64,000 bases of DNA from positions 62,001 through 126,000 of the forward strand of contig JAFGVM010000016.1 in the NCBI GenBank assembly GCA_016937995.1. Reading direction: 5' to 3'. The notes beneath the pieces are model-generated. The model worked only from the letters and a program-made list of their open reading frames with translations. It had not been told where the DNA came from and did no database searches. Of the stretch, positions 9,687 through 19,129 are shown piece after piece (the first letter of the stretch is position 1; each line of letters opens with the position of its first letter). Position numbers and translations under genes: made by a program. The stretch is from Candidatus Delongbacteria bacterium (GTDB lineage: Bacteria; UBA4055).

Positions 9687-10304
9687 TTATTTAGAATAAA
9701 GTTCCACGATTAACTGTTCGTTAACTTTGACCATTATATCTTCTCTTTTAGGTGTTTCAATAAGAGTTCCTTCTAAAGTAGCTTTATCCACTTTTAAGTA
9801 TGGCCTTGGATTTTCACTTACTCTTTTTAGAGATTCGTGAATAATTTCCATTTTATGAGATTTTTCTCTAACAGAAATCACATCTCCAACCTTTACTAAA
9901 TAGGATGGTATATTTGTAGAAATTCCGTTAACCAATAAATGCTTATGAGACACTAGCTGTCTTGCTGCTCTTTGACTTGGTGCAAAACCTAAACGGTAAA
10001 CAAGAGTATCTAATCTGCATTCTAATCTGACAATCAGATTTTCACCTGTGATACCCTTATCTGTTTTCGCTTTCTCATAAGTATTTCTGAATTGTTTCTC
10101 TAATAATCCGTAAATATATTTTGCTTTCTGTTTCTCTCTCAACTGCAAAGCATATTCAGACAATCTTTTTCTTCTTCCTTCAGCACCGTGTTGACCAGGA
10201 GCATAAGGTTTTTTCTGAAGAATTTTATCATATTTCGGATTACCAAAGATGTTTTCACCATACTTTCTAGTAATCTTTCCTCTAGGAGTTAAATTTCTCG
10301 CCAT
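9687..10304 (-). CDS. rpsD: Ribosomal protein S4
   Basis: uS4 starts 30S assembly by binding 16S rRNA and often represses the alpha operon in other bacteria. The 205-residue protein starts MARNLTPRGKITRKYGENIF and has YAPGQHGAEGRRKRLSEYALQLREKQK and the S4 RNA-binding domain (about 94-155: LDTLVYRLGFAPSQRAARQLVSHKHLLVNG). The N-terminal part lacks the four zinc-binding cysteines found in some S4 proteins, so this is the zinc-free form. It lies between rpsK and rpoA. Confidence 0.98.
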   Translation of the reverse strand: MARNLTPRGKITRKYGENIFGNPKYDKILQKKPYAPGQHGAEGRRKRLSEYALQLREKQKAKYIYGLLEKQFRNTYEKAKTDKGITGENLIVRLECRLDTLVYRLGFAPSQRAARQLVSHKHLLVNGISTNIPSYLVKVGDVISVREKSHKMEIIHESLKRVSENPRPYLKVDKATLEGTLIETPKREDIMVKVNEQLIVELYSK

Positions 10305-10325
10305 TGTACAATTCTCCGATACTTA

Positions 10326-10718
10326 TTAAATTCTTCTTTTTTTCTTAGGCCTACAACCATTGTGTGGTACTGGAGTAATATCCTTTATAGAAAGGATCTC
10401 TAATCCTGCAGCATTGAGTGATCTTATTGAAGATTCTCTTCCTGCACCCGGACCCTTTACTATAACATGGACCTTTTTCAAACCCAGGTTAATTGCCTCT
10501 TTTGCAATTTGTTCACTGGCTATTGTCGCAGCAAAACTGGTATTTTTCTTTGATCCTTTATACCCGACTTTACCGCCACTAGACCAATTTATAATATTTC
10601 CGTAGTTATCTGACAGGCATACAACAGTATTGTTGAAGGTTGCTTTGATATGTGCAACACCTATCGGTTCTACTTTTTCTTTCTTTTTTAGCTTTTTTCT
10701 TTTTTTTGCTACAGCCAA
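10326..10718 (-). CDS. rpsK: Ribosomal protein S11
   Basis: uS11 lies on the 30S platform near the mRNA exit. The 130 residues have a short Lys-rich start ([11 protein letters not shown]), then [14 protein letters not shown], the [10 protein letters not shown] segment, [15 protein letters not shown] and the conserved end [17 protein letters not shown]. Standard length and order between rpsM and rpsD. Confidence 0.98.
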   Translation of the reverse strand: MAVAKKRKKLKKKEKVEPIGVAHIKATFNNTVVCLSDNYGNIINWSSGGKVGYKGSKKNTSFAATIASEQIAKEAINLGLKKVHVIVKGPGAGRESSIRSLNAAGLEILSIKDITPVPHNGCRPKKKRRI

Positions 10719-10749
10719 GATGCCCTCCCTTGAGCAAAATAATTAAAGT

Positions 10750-11121
10750 CTATGCTTTCTTTTTCTTGATAGCCATTTTCTTTTTACCCTTTCTGGTACG
10801 AGCATTAGTTTTAGTTCTCTGACCATTCACAGGTAAACCTTTTCTATGACGTACACCTCTGTAATTACCAATATCCATCAATCTCTTGATAGCTAATTTT
10901 GTCTGAGTTCTTAATGTTCCTTCGATCACATACTCATCGGTAATTGTCTTTCTGATAATATCAACTTCTTCCTCTGTTAAATCCTTGATCTTTTTGTCGT
11001 AATCGATCTTTAAACTATCAAGAATTTCCTTTGAAGTTGAACGTCCGATACCATAGATATAAGTTAATCCTATCTCTACTCTTTTATTTGTTGGTAGATC
11101 TACACCAGCTATACGAGCCAA
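10750..11121 (-). CDS. rpsM: Ribosomal protein S13
   Basis: uS13 sits in the head of the 30S subunit and contacts the 50S subunit and P-site tRNA. The 123 residues begin [26 protein letters not shown], include a helix-hairpin-helix region, and end with [22 protein letters not shown] plus a basic tail. It follows rpmJ by 11 bases and precedes rpsK by 31. Confidence 0.98.
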   Translation of the reverse strand: MARIAGVDLPTNKRVEIGLTYIYGIGRSTSKEILDSLKIDYDKKIKDLTEEEVDIIRKTITDEYVIEGTLRTQTKLAIKRLMDIGNYRGVRHRKGLPVNGQRTKTNARTRKGKKKMAIKKKKA

Positions 11122-11132
11122 ATTTTCCCCCC

Positions 11133-11246
11133 TTAGCCTTGTCTTTGCTTATGTCTTTTAGTTTTGCAGATAACACGTACAACACCATTTCTTTTTATGA
11201 TCTTGCAGTGTTCGCATATTTTCTTTACAGATGCTCTAACTTTCAT
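11133..11246 (-). CDS. rpmJ: Ribosomal protein L36 (zinc-binding form)
   Basis: This 37-residue gene encodes [20 protein letters not shown] and continues with [16 protein letters not shown]. Cys11, Cys14, Cys27 and His32 are the zinc ligands of the C+ form of bL36. It fills the gap between infA (15 bases upstream) and rpsM (11 bases downstream), exactly where rpmJ lies in most spc operons. Confidence 0.97.
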   Translation of the reverse strand: MKVRASVKKICEHCKIIKRNGVVRVICKTKRHKQRQG

Positions 11247-11261
11247 TTTGATACTCCCGAA

Positions 11262-11480
11262 TCATTTGTTTCTGTAAGTAATTCTTCCTTTAGTGAGATC
11301 GTATGGTGACATTTCAACTTTAACTTTGTCGCCAGGAACCATTTTTATGTAGTACATTCTCATCTTGCCGGAAACATGCGCAGTGATAACATGTCCATTT
11401 TCTAGTTCTACTTTAAATGTTGCATTCGGTAATGCTTCCTTGATCACACCATCTACTTTTATTGAGGATTCTTTTGCCAT
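11262..11480 (-). CDS. infA: Translation initiation factor IF-1
   Basis: IF-1 is a single OB-fold protein that binds the 30S A site during initiation. The 72 residues match the family throughout: [40 protein letters not shown], and the end [18 protein letters not shown]. It lies 6 bases after adk; a map gene, often found between adk and infA, is absent here. Confidence 0.98.
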   Translation of the reverse strand: MAKESSIKVDGVIKEALPNATFKVELENGHVITAHVSGKMRMYYIKMVPGDKVKVEMSPYDLTKGRITYRNK

Positions 11481-11486
11481 AATTTT

Positions 11487-12140
11487 TTATTGAACCTTCT
11501 TTTCTTTAATGTGTCTATTCAGTTCTTCGAAAATGTCTGAGATCTTACCTACACCGTCAATATTGACCAATAGACTCTTTTCGGAATAGTAAGATATCAG
11601 AGGTTTAGTATTCTTATCATAAACATCAAGTCTGTTTCTGACGACATCTTCTTTATCATCATCACGAATAATTATTTCTCCATTGCATAGATCACAATTA
11701 ACACCCTTAGGTGGATTTGAAATCATGTTGTACCCTTTTCCACAGTTCTTACACATTCTTCTAGAATTCAATCTGGAGATTATTATTTCAAATGGAACTT
11801 CTATGTTCACTACTAAATCTAATTTTCTTCCTCTTTCAACAAGTAGATCATCTAACAATTTTGTTTGTTCTATATTTCTAGGAAAGCCATCAAAGATCAC
11901 CCCATTATCACAATCAGATTTTTTAATCCTTTCTGATAAAAGTTTAAGCACACATTCATTCTCTACAAGCTCTCCTTTATCCATCTTTACTTTTGCCTTT
12001 ATACCGACTTCAGTTTTATTACTAACAGCTTCTCTTAGAAGATCACCAGTTGATACTTGAACAATACCATATACTTTTTCAAGTAATTCAGCCTGACTTC
12101 CCTTTCCACTTCCTGGAGCTCCTAATAATAAAATATCCAT
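11487..12140 (-). CDS. adk: Adenylate kinase with zinc-type LID
   Basis: Adk interconverts ATP + AMP and 2 ADP. The 217 residues include the P-loop GAPGSGKGSQA (7-17), the AMP-binding STGDLLREA and DGFPRN, and a LID domain with four cysteines (CKNCGKGYNM...CDLCNGE), which binds zinc in the long bacterial form. The start codon overlaps the secY stop by one base, the usual coupled arrangement in the spc operon. Confidence 0.98.
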   Translation of the reverse strand: MDILLLGAPGSGKGSQAELLEKVYGIVQVSTGDLLREAVSNKTEVGIKAKVKMDKGELVENECVLKLLSERIKKSDCDNGVIFDGFPRNIEQTKLLDDLLVERGRKLDLVVNIEVPFEIIISRLNSRRMCKNCGKGYNMISNPPKGVNCDLCNGEIIIRDDDKEDVVRNRLDVYDKNTKPLISYYSEKSLLVNIDGVGKISDIFEELNRHIKEKKVQ

Positions 12141-13462
12141 TATCTTCTTCCTTTCAACTTACCAGTTTTCAAGAAACCATCGTAATGATGCATTAACAGG
12201 AATGATTCAATTTGCTGAAGAGTATCAAGACCAACTCCAACTAAAATGATCAGACTTGTTCCACCGAAGAATGCAGCCAGATTATATGACACTGCAGGAT
12301 ATATCTTCATAACTATATTAGGCATGATCGCAATTATTCCTAAAAACAGAGCACCCGGAAAAGATATTTTTGAAACCACGGCATCAATATAATCAGCAGT
12401 ATTTTTCCCTGGTTTTACTCCCGGGATAAATCCACCACTCTGCTTTAAATTGTTAGCCACGTCATCAGGATTAAATGTAATTGCTGTATAGAAATAAGTG
12501 AAGAAGATTATGACGAGCATGTATATTCCCATGTAAGAATATGATCTGTAGTCAAACAGTGCTATGATCCATCTTCTTGCAACTGATTCTTCCGGTAAGA
12601 ATTGTGCGAAAGTATTAGGAAAGAACATTATTGATTGAGCAAATATAATAGGCATAACACCGGCCATATTTAGCCTTAGTGGAATATGTGATACCTGATT
12701 TGCTGATGATCTTCCGGCAACCTGTCTTTTAGCGTAATGAACACTTACTTTTCTTATCGCCTGAGTTAGCAGAACTACAGCTGATATCGCTCCTAACATA
12801 CCTACCCATAAGATCAATTCAACTACAATTTCTCTGTTTCCATTCTGTAATTGAACGAATTCTTCTATTACTGCCAATGGAAATCTTGCTAAAATACCTA
12901 ATGTAATTATTAGAGAAATTCCACTACCGATACCTTTATTAGTGATCTGCTCACCTAACCACATTAACAATATTGTTCCTGTAGCTAATGTCAGCATTGT
13001 CATCAAATAAAATCCTAATGAAGGATTTGGTACCACAGCCATTCTATCTGAATTCATACTTACGAGAAACTTAGCAACTCCCCATCCCTGGGCTGCAGCT
13101 AGGAAAACAGTTCCGTATCTTGTATATTGAGTTATCTTTCTTCTACCGTCCTCATCTCTCTGCATCTTAGATATCGTTGGAAAAACAGATCCTAATAGCT
13201 GAATTATGATTGACGATGAAATATATGGCATGATCCCTAAAGCAAAGATTGCAGCTTTTTTAAATGCTCCACCTGTGAACATATCAAACATACCAAATAA
13301 AGAGTTTTGAGCTTGTTCGAAAAAATAACTCAATGCACCGAGATTAATACCAGGCAAAGGTATATGAGCTCCAACTCTACAGATGAATAAGATCCCTAAA
13401 GTAAAAAGTATCTTTTTTCTTAATTCAGGAATTTTCATTATTTTTTGAAGTTTATCAATCAT
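12140..13462 (-). CDS. secY: Protein translocase subunit SecY
   Basis: SecY forms the inner-membrane protein-conducting channel. The 440-residue protein shows the ten expected membrane helices, the plug region FDMFTGGAFKKAAIFALGIMPYISSSII, the cytoplasmic loop RKVSVHYAKRQ, and the FNPDDVANNLKQSGGFIPGVKPG segment typical of bacterial SecY. It overlaps the rplO stop by 4 bases and adk by 1 base. Confidence 0.98.
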   Translation of the reverse strand: MIDKLQKIMKIPELRKKILFTLGILFICRVGAHIPLPGINLGALSYFFEQAQNSLFGMFDMFTGGAFKKAAIFALGIMPYISSSIIIQLLGSVFPTISKMQRDEDGRRKITQYTRYGTVFLAAAQGWGVAKFLVSMNSDRMAVVPNPSLGFYLMTMLTLATGTILLMWLGEQITNKGIGSGISLIITLGILARFPLAVIEEFVQLQNGNREIVVELILWVGMLGAISAVVLLTQAIRKVSVHYAKRQVAGRSSANQVSHIPLRLNMAGVMPIIFAQSIMFFPNTFAQFLPEESVARRWIIALFDYRSYSYMGIYMLVIIFFTYFYTAITFNPDDVANNLKQSGGFIPGVKPGKNTADYIDAVVSKISFPGALFLGIIAIMPNIVMKIYPAVSYNLAAFFGGTSLIILVGVGLDTLQQIESFLLMHHYDGFLKTGKLKGRR

Positions 13463-13893
13463 AATTTAACCACTTTACCTTTGGCTTCAGTTATTTTTTC
13501 TTCTGCTGATTTGCTAAATGCATTTGCTTGAACTTCAATACTTTTTGTTAGTGTACCATTACCCAAGATCTTAACAGGCATGTTAGCTTTTACGATACCT
13601 TTTTCTAACAATATTCCCGGAGTTATAAGTTCTTCTTTCAGATTCTCCAACGCACTAATATTAACTGTTGTGTACTCAATTCTTGTACGGTTATTAAATC
13701 CTCTTTTTGGTAATCTCCTTGTTAAAGGAGTCTGTCCACCCTCGCTGTATAAAGCTCTACTGTATCCGGACCTTGATTTTTGTCCGTTTTCACCTCTACC
13801 TGCTGTCTTACCGTTCCCGGACGCCTGTCCTCTTCCAACTCTATTTCTTTTCTTAACTGATCCTTTTGCAGGTCTTAGTTCGTTTATTTTCAT
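13459..13893 (-). CDS. rplO: Ribosomal protein L15
   Basis: uL15 is a late-assembling 50S protein. The 144 residues start MKINELRPAKGSVKKRNRVG, then RGQASGNGKTAGRGENGQKS, the Gly/Arg-rich part that enters rRNA, and continue with GGQTPLTRRLPKRGFNN. It overlaps secY by 4 bases and follows rpmD by 15. Confidence 0.98.
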   Translation of the reverse strand: MKINELRPAKGSVKKRNRVGRGQASGNGKTAGRGENGQKSRSGYSRALYSEGGQTPLTRRLPKRGFNNRTRIEYTTVNISALENLKEELITPGILLEKGIVKANMPVKILGNGTLTKSIEVQANAFSKSAEEKITEAKGKVVKL

Positions 13894-13908
13894 CTTAATA
13901 CTTCCACG

Positions 13909-14094
13909 TTAAATTTCTTCTACTCGAACCATATGTTTAACTTTAAAAAGCATGCCTCTAACTTCAGGTGTGTCCTTAAATTCCTTTGAATAATTAAGTT
14001 TTCTCAAACCTAAAGCATCAATAGTTCTTTTTGTACCTTGTTTTTGACCAATCAAGCTTTTTACTAAAGTTGCTTTAATCATTTTTTCAGACAT
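13909..14094 (-). CDS. rpmD: Ribosomal protein L30
   Basis: The 61-residue uL30 has KATLVKSLIGQKQGTKRTID, ALGLRKLNYSKEFKDTPEVR and GMLFKVKHMVRVEEI, covering the whole bacterial family length. It lies between rpsE and rplO, as in most spc operons. Confidence 0.96.
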   Translation of the reverse strand: MSEKMIKATLVKSLIGQKQGTKRTIDALGLRKLNYSKEFKDTPEVRGMLFKVKHMVRVEEI

Positions 14095-14116
14095 TTCTTC
14101 CTCTTTAATGCAAATT

Positions 14117-14641
14117 TTAATTATAAAGCTTTTCTTTATTTATCTTTCTTTCTTTCAGCACCATGAACTCACTTTTCATTAACGAAAGACCTTTAATAGT
14201 CGCTTTTACAATATTATGCGCATTTGAACTTCCCATAGATTTAGAAAGAATATTATGATAGCCTGCACATTCTAATACTGATCTTACAACTCCACCTGCA
14301 ATAACTCCAGTTCCCTGTGCAGCAGGTTTTAGTAAAACCTTTCCAGCTCCAAATTTTGCAATTATTTCATGTGGTACTGTTCCGTTAACTATCGGCACAT
14401 CGATCAAGTTTCTTTTTGCCTCTTCAATTCCCTTTGCAATAGCATCTGTCACCTCAAGAGCTTTTCCAAGTCCCCAGCCGACTTTTCCTTTTCCATCACC
14501 AACGACCATAATTGCATTAAAACTGAAGTTTTTACCGCCCTTAACAACTTTTGTTACTCTGTTAATCTTAACCATTTTTTCGATTAGTTGCGGAGCATCA
14601 TCTTTAGTTTTAAAATTTTTCTTATTATTCTCGCGAGCCAA
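14117..14641 (-). CDS. rpsE: Ribosomal protein S5
   Basis: uS5 contributes to decoding accuracy and mRNA unwinding at the 30S entry. The 174 residues show the N-terminal S5 domain ([41 protein letters not shown], about 18-60) and the C-terminal domain ([20 protein letters not shown], then [15 protein letters not shown]). It lies between rplR and rpmD. Confidence 0.98.
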   Translation of the reverse strand: MARENNKKNFKTKDDAPQLIEKMVKINRVTKVVKGGKNFSFNAIMVVGDGKGKVGWGLGKALEVTDAIAKGIEEAKRNLIDVPIVNGTVPHEIIAKFGAGKVLLKPAAQGTGVIAGGVVRSVLECAGYHNILSKSMGSSNAHNIVKATIKGLSLMKSEFMVLKERKINKEKLYN

Positions 14642-14656
14642 ATTTCACCTCTTTTC

Positions 14657-15031
14657 TTAAAATTTTATACCGGACTTTCTTACGCCTTCGGCAAATGATT
14701 TAACTCTACCATGATAAAGATATCCATTTCTGTCAAATACGATATTCTCGATCTTGGCTTCATTAATCTTTTTACCTAGTATAGTCCCGATAATAAAAGC
14801 AATCCCTGTCTTGCCTTTAACATTCTCTGAAGATTTTATCTGCTCTTCAACTTCGGTCGAATTACTGGAAATACTTAGCAAAGTTTTACCATTAACATCA
14901 TCAATCAGTTGACCATAAAAGTGTAAATTGCTTCTAAATACACTTAGCCTTGGTTTTTCTGGAGTACCAAAGACACTGTTCCTTATGCTCATTTTTCTTC
15001 TTGACCTTGCTGTATTCTTATTATTTTTCAT
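14657..15031 (-). CDS. rplR: Ribosomal protein L18
   Basis: uL18 binds 5S rRNA. The protein reads MKNNKNTARSRRKMSIRNSV, then GTPEKPRLSVFRSNLHFYGQ, and ends FDRNGYLYHGRVKSFAEGVR plus KSGIKF. I use the ATG at 15031, because AAGGTGA lies a good distance before it; upstream in-frame codons (TTG AAC) would only add two residues and have no better support. It lies between rplF and rpsE. Confidence 0.96.
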   Translation of the reverse strand: MKNNKNTARSRRKMSIRNSVFGTPEKPRLSVFRSNLHFYGQLIDDVNGKTLLSISSNSTEVEEQIKSSENVKGKTGIAFIIGTILGKKINEAKIENIVFDRNGYLYHGRVKSFAEGVRKSGIKF

Positions 15032-15055
15032 GTTCAATCACCTTATGAATAAATA

Positions 15056-15607
15056 CTACGCTTTAGCAGTCTTACCAGCTTTTCTAATGATCAATTCATC
15101 CTTGTATCTGAATCCCTTACCTTTGTAAGGCTCCGGTTTTCTGAATGATCTTACTTTCGCTGCCATTAAACCTACAACTTCTTTGTTAATACCAGAAATT
15201 TTTAATTCTGATTTATTACTGATTGGATTTGTTGCTTCCATAGTTATTCCTTCTGGAATGCCTAAATAAATAGGGTGAGAATAACCAAGATACATTACAA
15301 GGTAGTTTTGTTTAACTTCCATTTTCCAACCAACTCCTTCCAGGATCAGTTCTTTGGTAAAACCTTCAGATACCCCTACGATCATATTATTTACAAGTGA
15401 TCTAAAAAGACCATGAAAAGCTCTTGTTCGCTTAACTTCGTCAGTTCTCTTTAATTCTACAACTCCTTCGTTGTTCTCAATTGTAATAACATCAGGTAGT
15501 TCAAGGCTTAATTCTCCTTTAGGACCTTTAGCAGTAACGTTTTTTTGGTTTACTTCTAAACTTACACCTTCAGGAAGTTTTATTATTTTTTTTCCAATTC
15601 TTGACAC
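15056..15607 (-). CDS. rplF: Ribosomal protein L6 (GTG start)
   Basis: uL6 lies near the factor-binding site of the 50S subunit. From the GTG at 15607 the protein reads (M)SRIGKKIIKLPEGVSLEV, the standard L6 N-terminus, with two L6 domains and the end SFRKPEPYKGKGFRYKDE. That gives 183 residues, the usual length. AGAGGTGA lies 4 bases before this GTG. The reading frame continues upstream to an ATG at 15655, but that start would overlap rpsH by 35 bases and add 16 residues foreign to L6. Confidence 0.95.
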   Translation of the reverse strand: MSRIGKKIIKLPEGVSLEVNQKNVTAKGPKGELSLELPDVITIENNEGVVELKRTDEVKRTRAFHGLFRSLVNNMIVGVSEGFTKELILEGVGWKMEVKQNYLVMYLGYSHPIYLGIPEGITMEATNPISNKSELKISGINKEVVGLMAAKVRSFRKPEPYKGKGFRYKDELIIRKAGKTAKA

Positions 15608-15620
15608 TAAATCACCTCTT

Positions 15621-16019
15621 TTACCAAATATAACAAAGTACTTCTCCGCCAACATTCAATGTTTTGGCTTTTTTGTTTGTAACAACACCTTTTGAGGTTG
15701 ACAAGATCGCCATACCAAAATTGTTTTTAATCCTTGGTATGTCTTTCATACTTGTATATTTCCTCAAACCTGGTCTACTTACTCTTTCTAAACCACTAAT
15801 TATGCTCTTACCATACTCATCATATCTTAAATACACTCTTATGATTCCCTGTTTTGTATCTCTGATGTTGATGTACTTCTCTATGTAGGCCTGGTCAAGT
15901 AATATTCTTACTATTTGGCGCTTAAGATTAGAAGCGGGTATATCCACATATTTATGTTTAGCTTTAGTTGCATTTCTTATCCTAGTAAGCAAATCAGCAA
16001 TAGGATCTGTCATTGTCAT
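15621..16019 (-). CDS. rpsH: Ribosomal protein S8
   Basis: uS8 is a primary 16S rRNA binder and in other bacteria represses the spc operon. The 132 residues start MTMTDPIADLLTRIRNATKA and end STSKGVVTNKKAKTLNVGGE plus VLCYIW, the family C-terminus. It follows rpsN by 32 bases. Confidence 0.98.
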   Translation of the reverse strand: MTMTDPIADLLTRIRNATKAKHKYVDIPASNLKRQIVRILLDQAYIEKYINIRDTKQGIIRVYLRYDEYGKSIISGLERVSRPGLRKYTSMKDIPRIKNNFGMAILSTSKGVVTNKKAKTLNVGGEVLCYIW

Positions 16020-16051
16020 TTTTTTATCTCCTTGTGAGTATAAACTCTATC

Positions 16052-16237
16052 TTACCAGCTAGCTTTTCTAACACCAGTTATTTCACCGTAACTTGCCAGC
16101 TCTCTAAAACAAATTCTACAAACACCAAACTCACGCATATACCCTCTAGGTCTTCCACATCTTTGACACCTATTGTATTGGCGAACTTTGAATTTTTGTT
16201 TTTTATTAGCTTTTGCAATCATTGATTTCTTAGCCAT
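16052..16237 (-). CDS. rpsN: Ribosomal protein S14, zinc-binding short form
   Basis: The 61-residue uS14 is the type Z form, with [20 protein letters not shown] giving the C-x2-C...C-x2-C zinc site and the end [17 protein letters not shown]. Its start overlaps the rplE stop by one base, indicating translational coupling. Confidence 0.98.
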   Translation of the reverse strand: MAKKSMIAKANKKQKFKVRQYNRCQRCGRPRGYMREFGVCRICFRELASYGEITGVRKASW

Positions 16238-16803
16238 TACTCTTCCTCAGTTTTTGTTTTCTTGAATGGGAAACCCATAACTTTTAATAGCTCAAAAGCT
16301 TCTTCATCTGTTTTTGCTGTAGTTACAATAGTAATGTTAAGTCCATTTACTCTGATAACATTATCAAACTTAATTTCAGGGAAAACAGTTTGCTCTTTCA
16401 CACCAAAATTATAGTTCCCTCTCCCATCAAAAGACTCTCTAGGAAAACCTTGAAAATCTCTTACTCGTGGAATTGAAACAGTTATCAATCTATCTAAGAA
16501 TTCATACATTATCTTGCTTCTTAGAGTTGTGTGAGCTCCAATGTTCATTCCTTTTCTAAGTTTGAAATTAGAAACAGATTTCTTAGCTTTACTGATAGCA
16601 GGTTTTTGACCGGATATCAGTGTAAGTTCCTCTATAGCAGCATCCAATAATTTACTATCTTTTATTGATTCACCCATACCCATATTAAGTTTAACTTTGG
16701 ATATTTTAGGTAGCTGCATAACACTTTTATACTGAAATTTTTCCATCAAGTGAGGACAAGCTGTTTCTTTATATCTTGTTTTCAGTCTAGGTTGATTATT
16801 CAT
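16237..16803 (-). CDS. rplE: Ribosomal protein L5
   Basis: uL5 binds 5S rRNA and P-site tRNA in the central protuberance. The 188 residues include [59 protein letters not shown] and [13 protein letters not shown]. Length is normal for the family. It lies between rplX and rpsN. Confidence 0.98.
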   Translation of the reverse strand: MNNQPRLKTRYKETACPHLMEKFQYKSVMQLPKISKVKLNMGMGESIKDSKLLDAAIEELTLISGQKPAISKAKKSVSNFKLRKGMNIGAHTTLRSKIMYEFLDRLITVSIPRVRDFQGFPRESFDGRGNYNFGVKEQTVFPEIKFDNVIRVNGLNITIVTTAKTDEEAFELLKVMGFPFKKTKTEEE

Positions 16804-16817
16804 TATTTCCCTCTACT

Positions 16818-17126
16818 TTAAACAGGTTTGTTACAGATTTTGCAAACTCTTGTAACACTTCCGTCTTCGTTTCTGTTTGATGAACTCCTTACGGCTTTAC
16901 CACAATTATCGCATACTAGCATAACATTTGAAGCATTTATTGATGCTTCTTTTTCAATTATACCACCTTGCTGATTCGCCTGATTCGGCTTTTGGTGTTT
17001 CTTTACGATATTAACACCTTCAACAATTACGCGATTCTTAGAAAGAAGTACTTTGATTACTTTTCCTTCTTTGCCTTTATGGTTACCGGCTATTACTTTT
17101 ACTTTGTCGTTTCTTTTAATCTTCAT
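16818..17126 (-). CDS. rplX: Ribosomal protein L24 with C-terminal zinc ribbon
   Basis: uL24 starts 50S assembly. The 102 residues have the KOW motif near the start (KVIAGNHKGKEGKVIKVL) and VEGVNIVKKHQKPNQANQQG. The C-terminus carries two CxxC pairs (CDNCG and CKICN), making a zinc ribbon seen in many but not all bacterial L24 proteins. It lies between rplN and rplE. Confidence 0.98.
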   Translation of the reverse strand: MKIKRNDKVKVIAGNHKGKEGKVIKVLLSKNRVIVEGVNIVKKHQKPNQANQQGGIIEKEASINASNVMLVCDNCGKAVRSSSNRNEDGSVTRVCKICNKPV

Positions 17127-17146
17127 TATAATTATAACCTTTTTAG

Positions 17147-17515
17147 TTACAATACTTCCGGAGCCAGTGAAATAATCTTCATATAGCCTTTTTCTCTTAA
17201 CTCTCTAGCTACAGGGCCAAAAATCCTTGTTCCTTTCGGTTCATTCTTTTCGTCCAGTATAACTGCTGAATTTTCATCGAATCTAATGTAAGATCCATCG
17301 GCTCTTTTAATTTCTTTCTTCGTTCTCACTACTACAGCTCGAACCACTTCTCCTTTTTTTACAGTACCACCCGGTATCGCACTTTTTATCGATCCAACAA
17401 TAATATCTCCGATACTTGCATACCTTTTTTTAGTACCACCCAATATTCTGAAAGCTAATATTGATTTAGCTCCCGTATTGTCTGCAACATTTAATCTAGT
17501 TTCTTCTTGTATCAT
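17147..17515 (-). CDS. rplN: Ribosomal protein L14
   Basis: uL14 contacts the 30S subunit in an intersubunit bridge. The 122 residues begin [20 protein letters not shown] and contain [40 protein letters not shown] and [20 protein letters not shown], a near-textbook match. It lies between rpsQ and rplX. Confidence 0.98.
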   Translation of the reverse strand: MIQEETRLNVADNTGAKSILAFRILGGTKKRYASIGDIIVGSIKSAIPGGTVKKGEVVRAVVVRTKKEIKRADGSYIRFDENSAVILDEKNEPKGTRIFGPVARELREKGYMKIISLAPEVL

Positions 17516-17531
17516 TTCTGAACCCTAAGTG

Positions 17532-17792
17532 TTATTTTTTGCGCTCTACAACTTCAACAAGATACCAAGTTTTTCTTTTACTGAACTTTCTTGATTCTCT
17601 TATCTTAACTTTATCACCTTCGTTACACTGATTCTCAGGATCGTGAGCCAGATACTTCTTGCTTCTGTTATAGAATTTCTTATATGTCGGGTGCTTAACC
17701 TTTCTTGTTACAAGAACACCTATCGTTTTATCCATTTTGTCGCTTACAACGATTCCGGTTCTTTCTTTCTTTAGATTTTCTCTTTCTACCAT
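17532..17792 (-). CDS. rpsQ: Ribosomal protein S17
   Basis: uS17 is a primary 16S rRNA binder with an OB fold. The 86 residues show [42 protein letters not shown] and [18 protein letters not shown]. It lies between rpmC and rplN. Confidence 0.98.
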   Translation of the reverse strand: MVERENLKKERTGIVVSDKMDKTIGVLVTRKVKHPTYKKFYNRSKKYLAHDPENQCNEGDKVKIRESRKFSKRKTWYLVEVVERKK

Positions 17793-17824
17793 TTATTTGC
17801 TCCAACAAATTTTAAATTCAAGTT

Positions 17825-18037
17825 CTACTGTTCAGCTTTATCCTGATCTGAAACTTTTTTCTCAGTAAAAATAGTATTCATTCTAGCTATTTCTTTTCTA
17901 AGATTTCTGATCATCAATGGATTTTCAAGTTGATTCAAAGAATGCTTGAATTTTAATTCATCTAGATCTTGTTGTGCAGTATGAATTTTTTTTAGGAGTT
18001 CGTCCTTTGTCAATTCTTTGATCTCAGCTACTTTCAT
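17825..18037 (-). CDS. rpmC: Ribosomal protein L29
   Basis: uL29 lies at the tunnel exit. The 70-residue, two-helix protein shows [20 protein letters not shown] and the conserved [20 protein letters not shown] plus KEIARMNTI. It follows rplP by 3 bases and precedes rpsQ by 32. Confidence 0.97.
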   Translation of the reverse strand: MKVAEIKELTKDELLKKIHTAQQDLDELKFKHSLNQLENPLMIRNLRKEIARMNTIFTEKKVSDQDKAEQ

Positions 18038-18040
18038 TTA

Positions 18041-18460
18041 TTACTCCCCAAATTCTTTTCTTGAACAAAATTTAGTTTTAATTGGCAACTTATTTGAAGC
18101 TAAAGTCAAAGCCTTCTTTGCCAATCCCTCTTCTACTCCCTGCACTTCAAAAAGGATCTTACCTGGCTTAACAACTGCTACCCAATGTTCCGGTGCACCC
18201 TTTCCCTTACCCATTCTAGTCTCTGCTGGTTTACTGGTAATCGGTTTATCCGGAAATACTCTGATCCACATCTTACCACCTCTTTTCATGGTTCTGTTGA
18301 TGGCGACACGGGCAGCTTCTATCTGTCTGGAAGTCATCCAAAATTGCTCTAGCGCTTTGAGTCCATAGTCCCCAAATGCAATTGTGCTTCCTTTATATGC
18401 CAAACCCTTTGATAGATTTTTTTGTACTTTTCTGTGCTTAACTTTTCTTGGCATTAACAT
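18041..18460 (-). CDS. rplP: Ribosomal protein L16
   Basis: uL16 helps shape the A site of the 50S subunit. The 139 residues include [53 protein letters not shown] and [20 protein letters not shown]. The first ATG (18460) has a GGAG 10 bases upstream; the second ATG, two codons later, is the common family start and is also possible. Confidence 0.97.
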   Translation of the reverse strand: MLMPRKVKHRKVQKNLSKGLAYKGSTIAFGDYGLKALEQFWMTSRQIEAARVAINRTMKRGGKMWIRVFPDKPITSKPAETRMGKGKGAPEHWVAVVKPGKILFEVQGVEEGLAKKALTLASNKLPIKTKFCSRKEFGE

Positions 18461-18475
18461 ACTACTTTTTCTCCG

Positions 18476-19120
18476 CTAAGAATTATTTTTCAAGTATCCA
18501 AATTTTTCACCGTTATAAACCCATACTTTCACTCCTAATCTTCCGTAGGATGTGTGAGCTTCAACTAAAGCATAGTCAATATCTGATCTTAACGTATGAA
18601 GTGGTACTCTTCCCTTATGGTAACTTTCAGTTCTTGCCATGTCAGCTCCACCAAGTCTACCACTGCATTGTACCTTAATACCTTGAACATTCGCTTTCAT
18701 TGCCATGTCCATTGACTTTTTCATCGCCCTTCTGAAATTAACTCTTCTTTCAAGCTGTTTAGCGATAGATTCTCCTATGAGATATGCGTCTGTTTCAGGT
18801 CTTTTAATTTCGAAAATGTTTAAATTGATCTTCTTCTTGAAAACAGTTTTCAACTCTTCCTTAAGTAGTTCAATCTCACTACCTTTTCGACCTATAACTA
18901 TTCCAGGCTTTGCAGTATGGATACTGAGCTTAATCTCTTTAGGCTTTCTTTCGATTATCACCTTGGATACTGACGCATCATTCAATCTTGTTCTCAAATA
19001 CTTTTTTATTTTGAGATCTTCTAAAAGATTCTCTGAAAAGTTCTTCTGATCGAACCAAATTGAGTTCCACGTTCTGTTGATTCCCAGGCGAAGCGATATC
19101 GGATTACATTTTTGACCCAA
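18476..19120 (-). CDS. rpsC: Ribosomal protein S3
   Basis: uS3 lies at the mRNA entry channel. The 214 residues begin MGQKCNPISLRLGINRTWNS, have the KH domain with IVIGRKGSEIELLKEEL (about 74-90), and a C-terminal domain with CSGRLGGADMARTESYHKGR and GRLGVKVWVYNGE. It lies 9 bases after rplV. Confidence 0.98.
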   Translation of the reverse strand: MGQKCNPISLRLGINRTWNSIWFDQKNFSENLLEDLKIKKYLRTRLNDASVSKVIIERKPKEIKLSIHTAKPGIVIGRKGSEIELLKEELKTVFKKKINLNIFEIKRPETDAYLIGESIAKQLERRVNFRRAMKKSMDMAMKANVQGIKVQCSGRLGGADMARTESYHKGRVPLHTLRSDIDYALVEAHTSYGRLGVKVWVYNGEKFGYLKNNS

Positions 19121-19129
19121 AAAGTCCCC

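Noticed and set aside
15056-15655. Longer rplF from the ATG at 15655
   Set aside because: It would overlap rpsH and add 16 residues absent from L6; the GTG at 15607 has a good ribosome-binding site.
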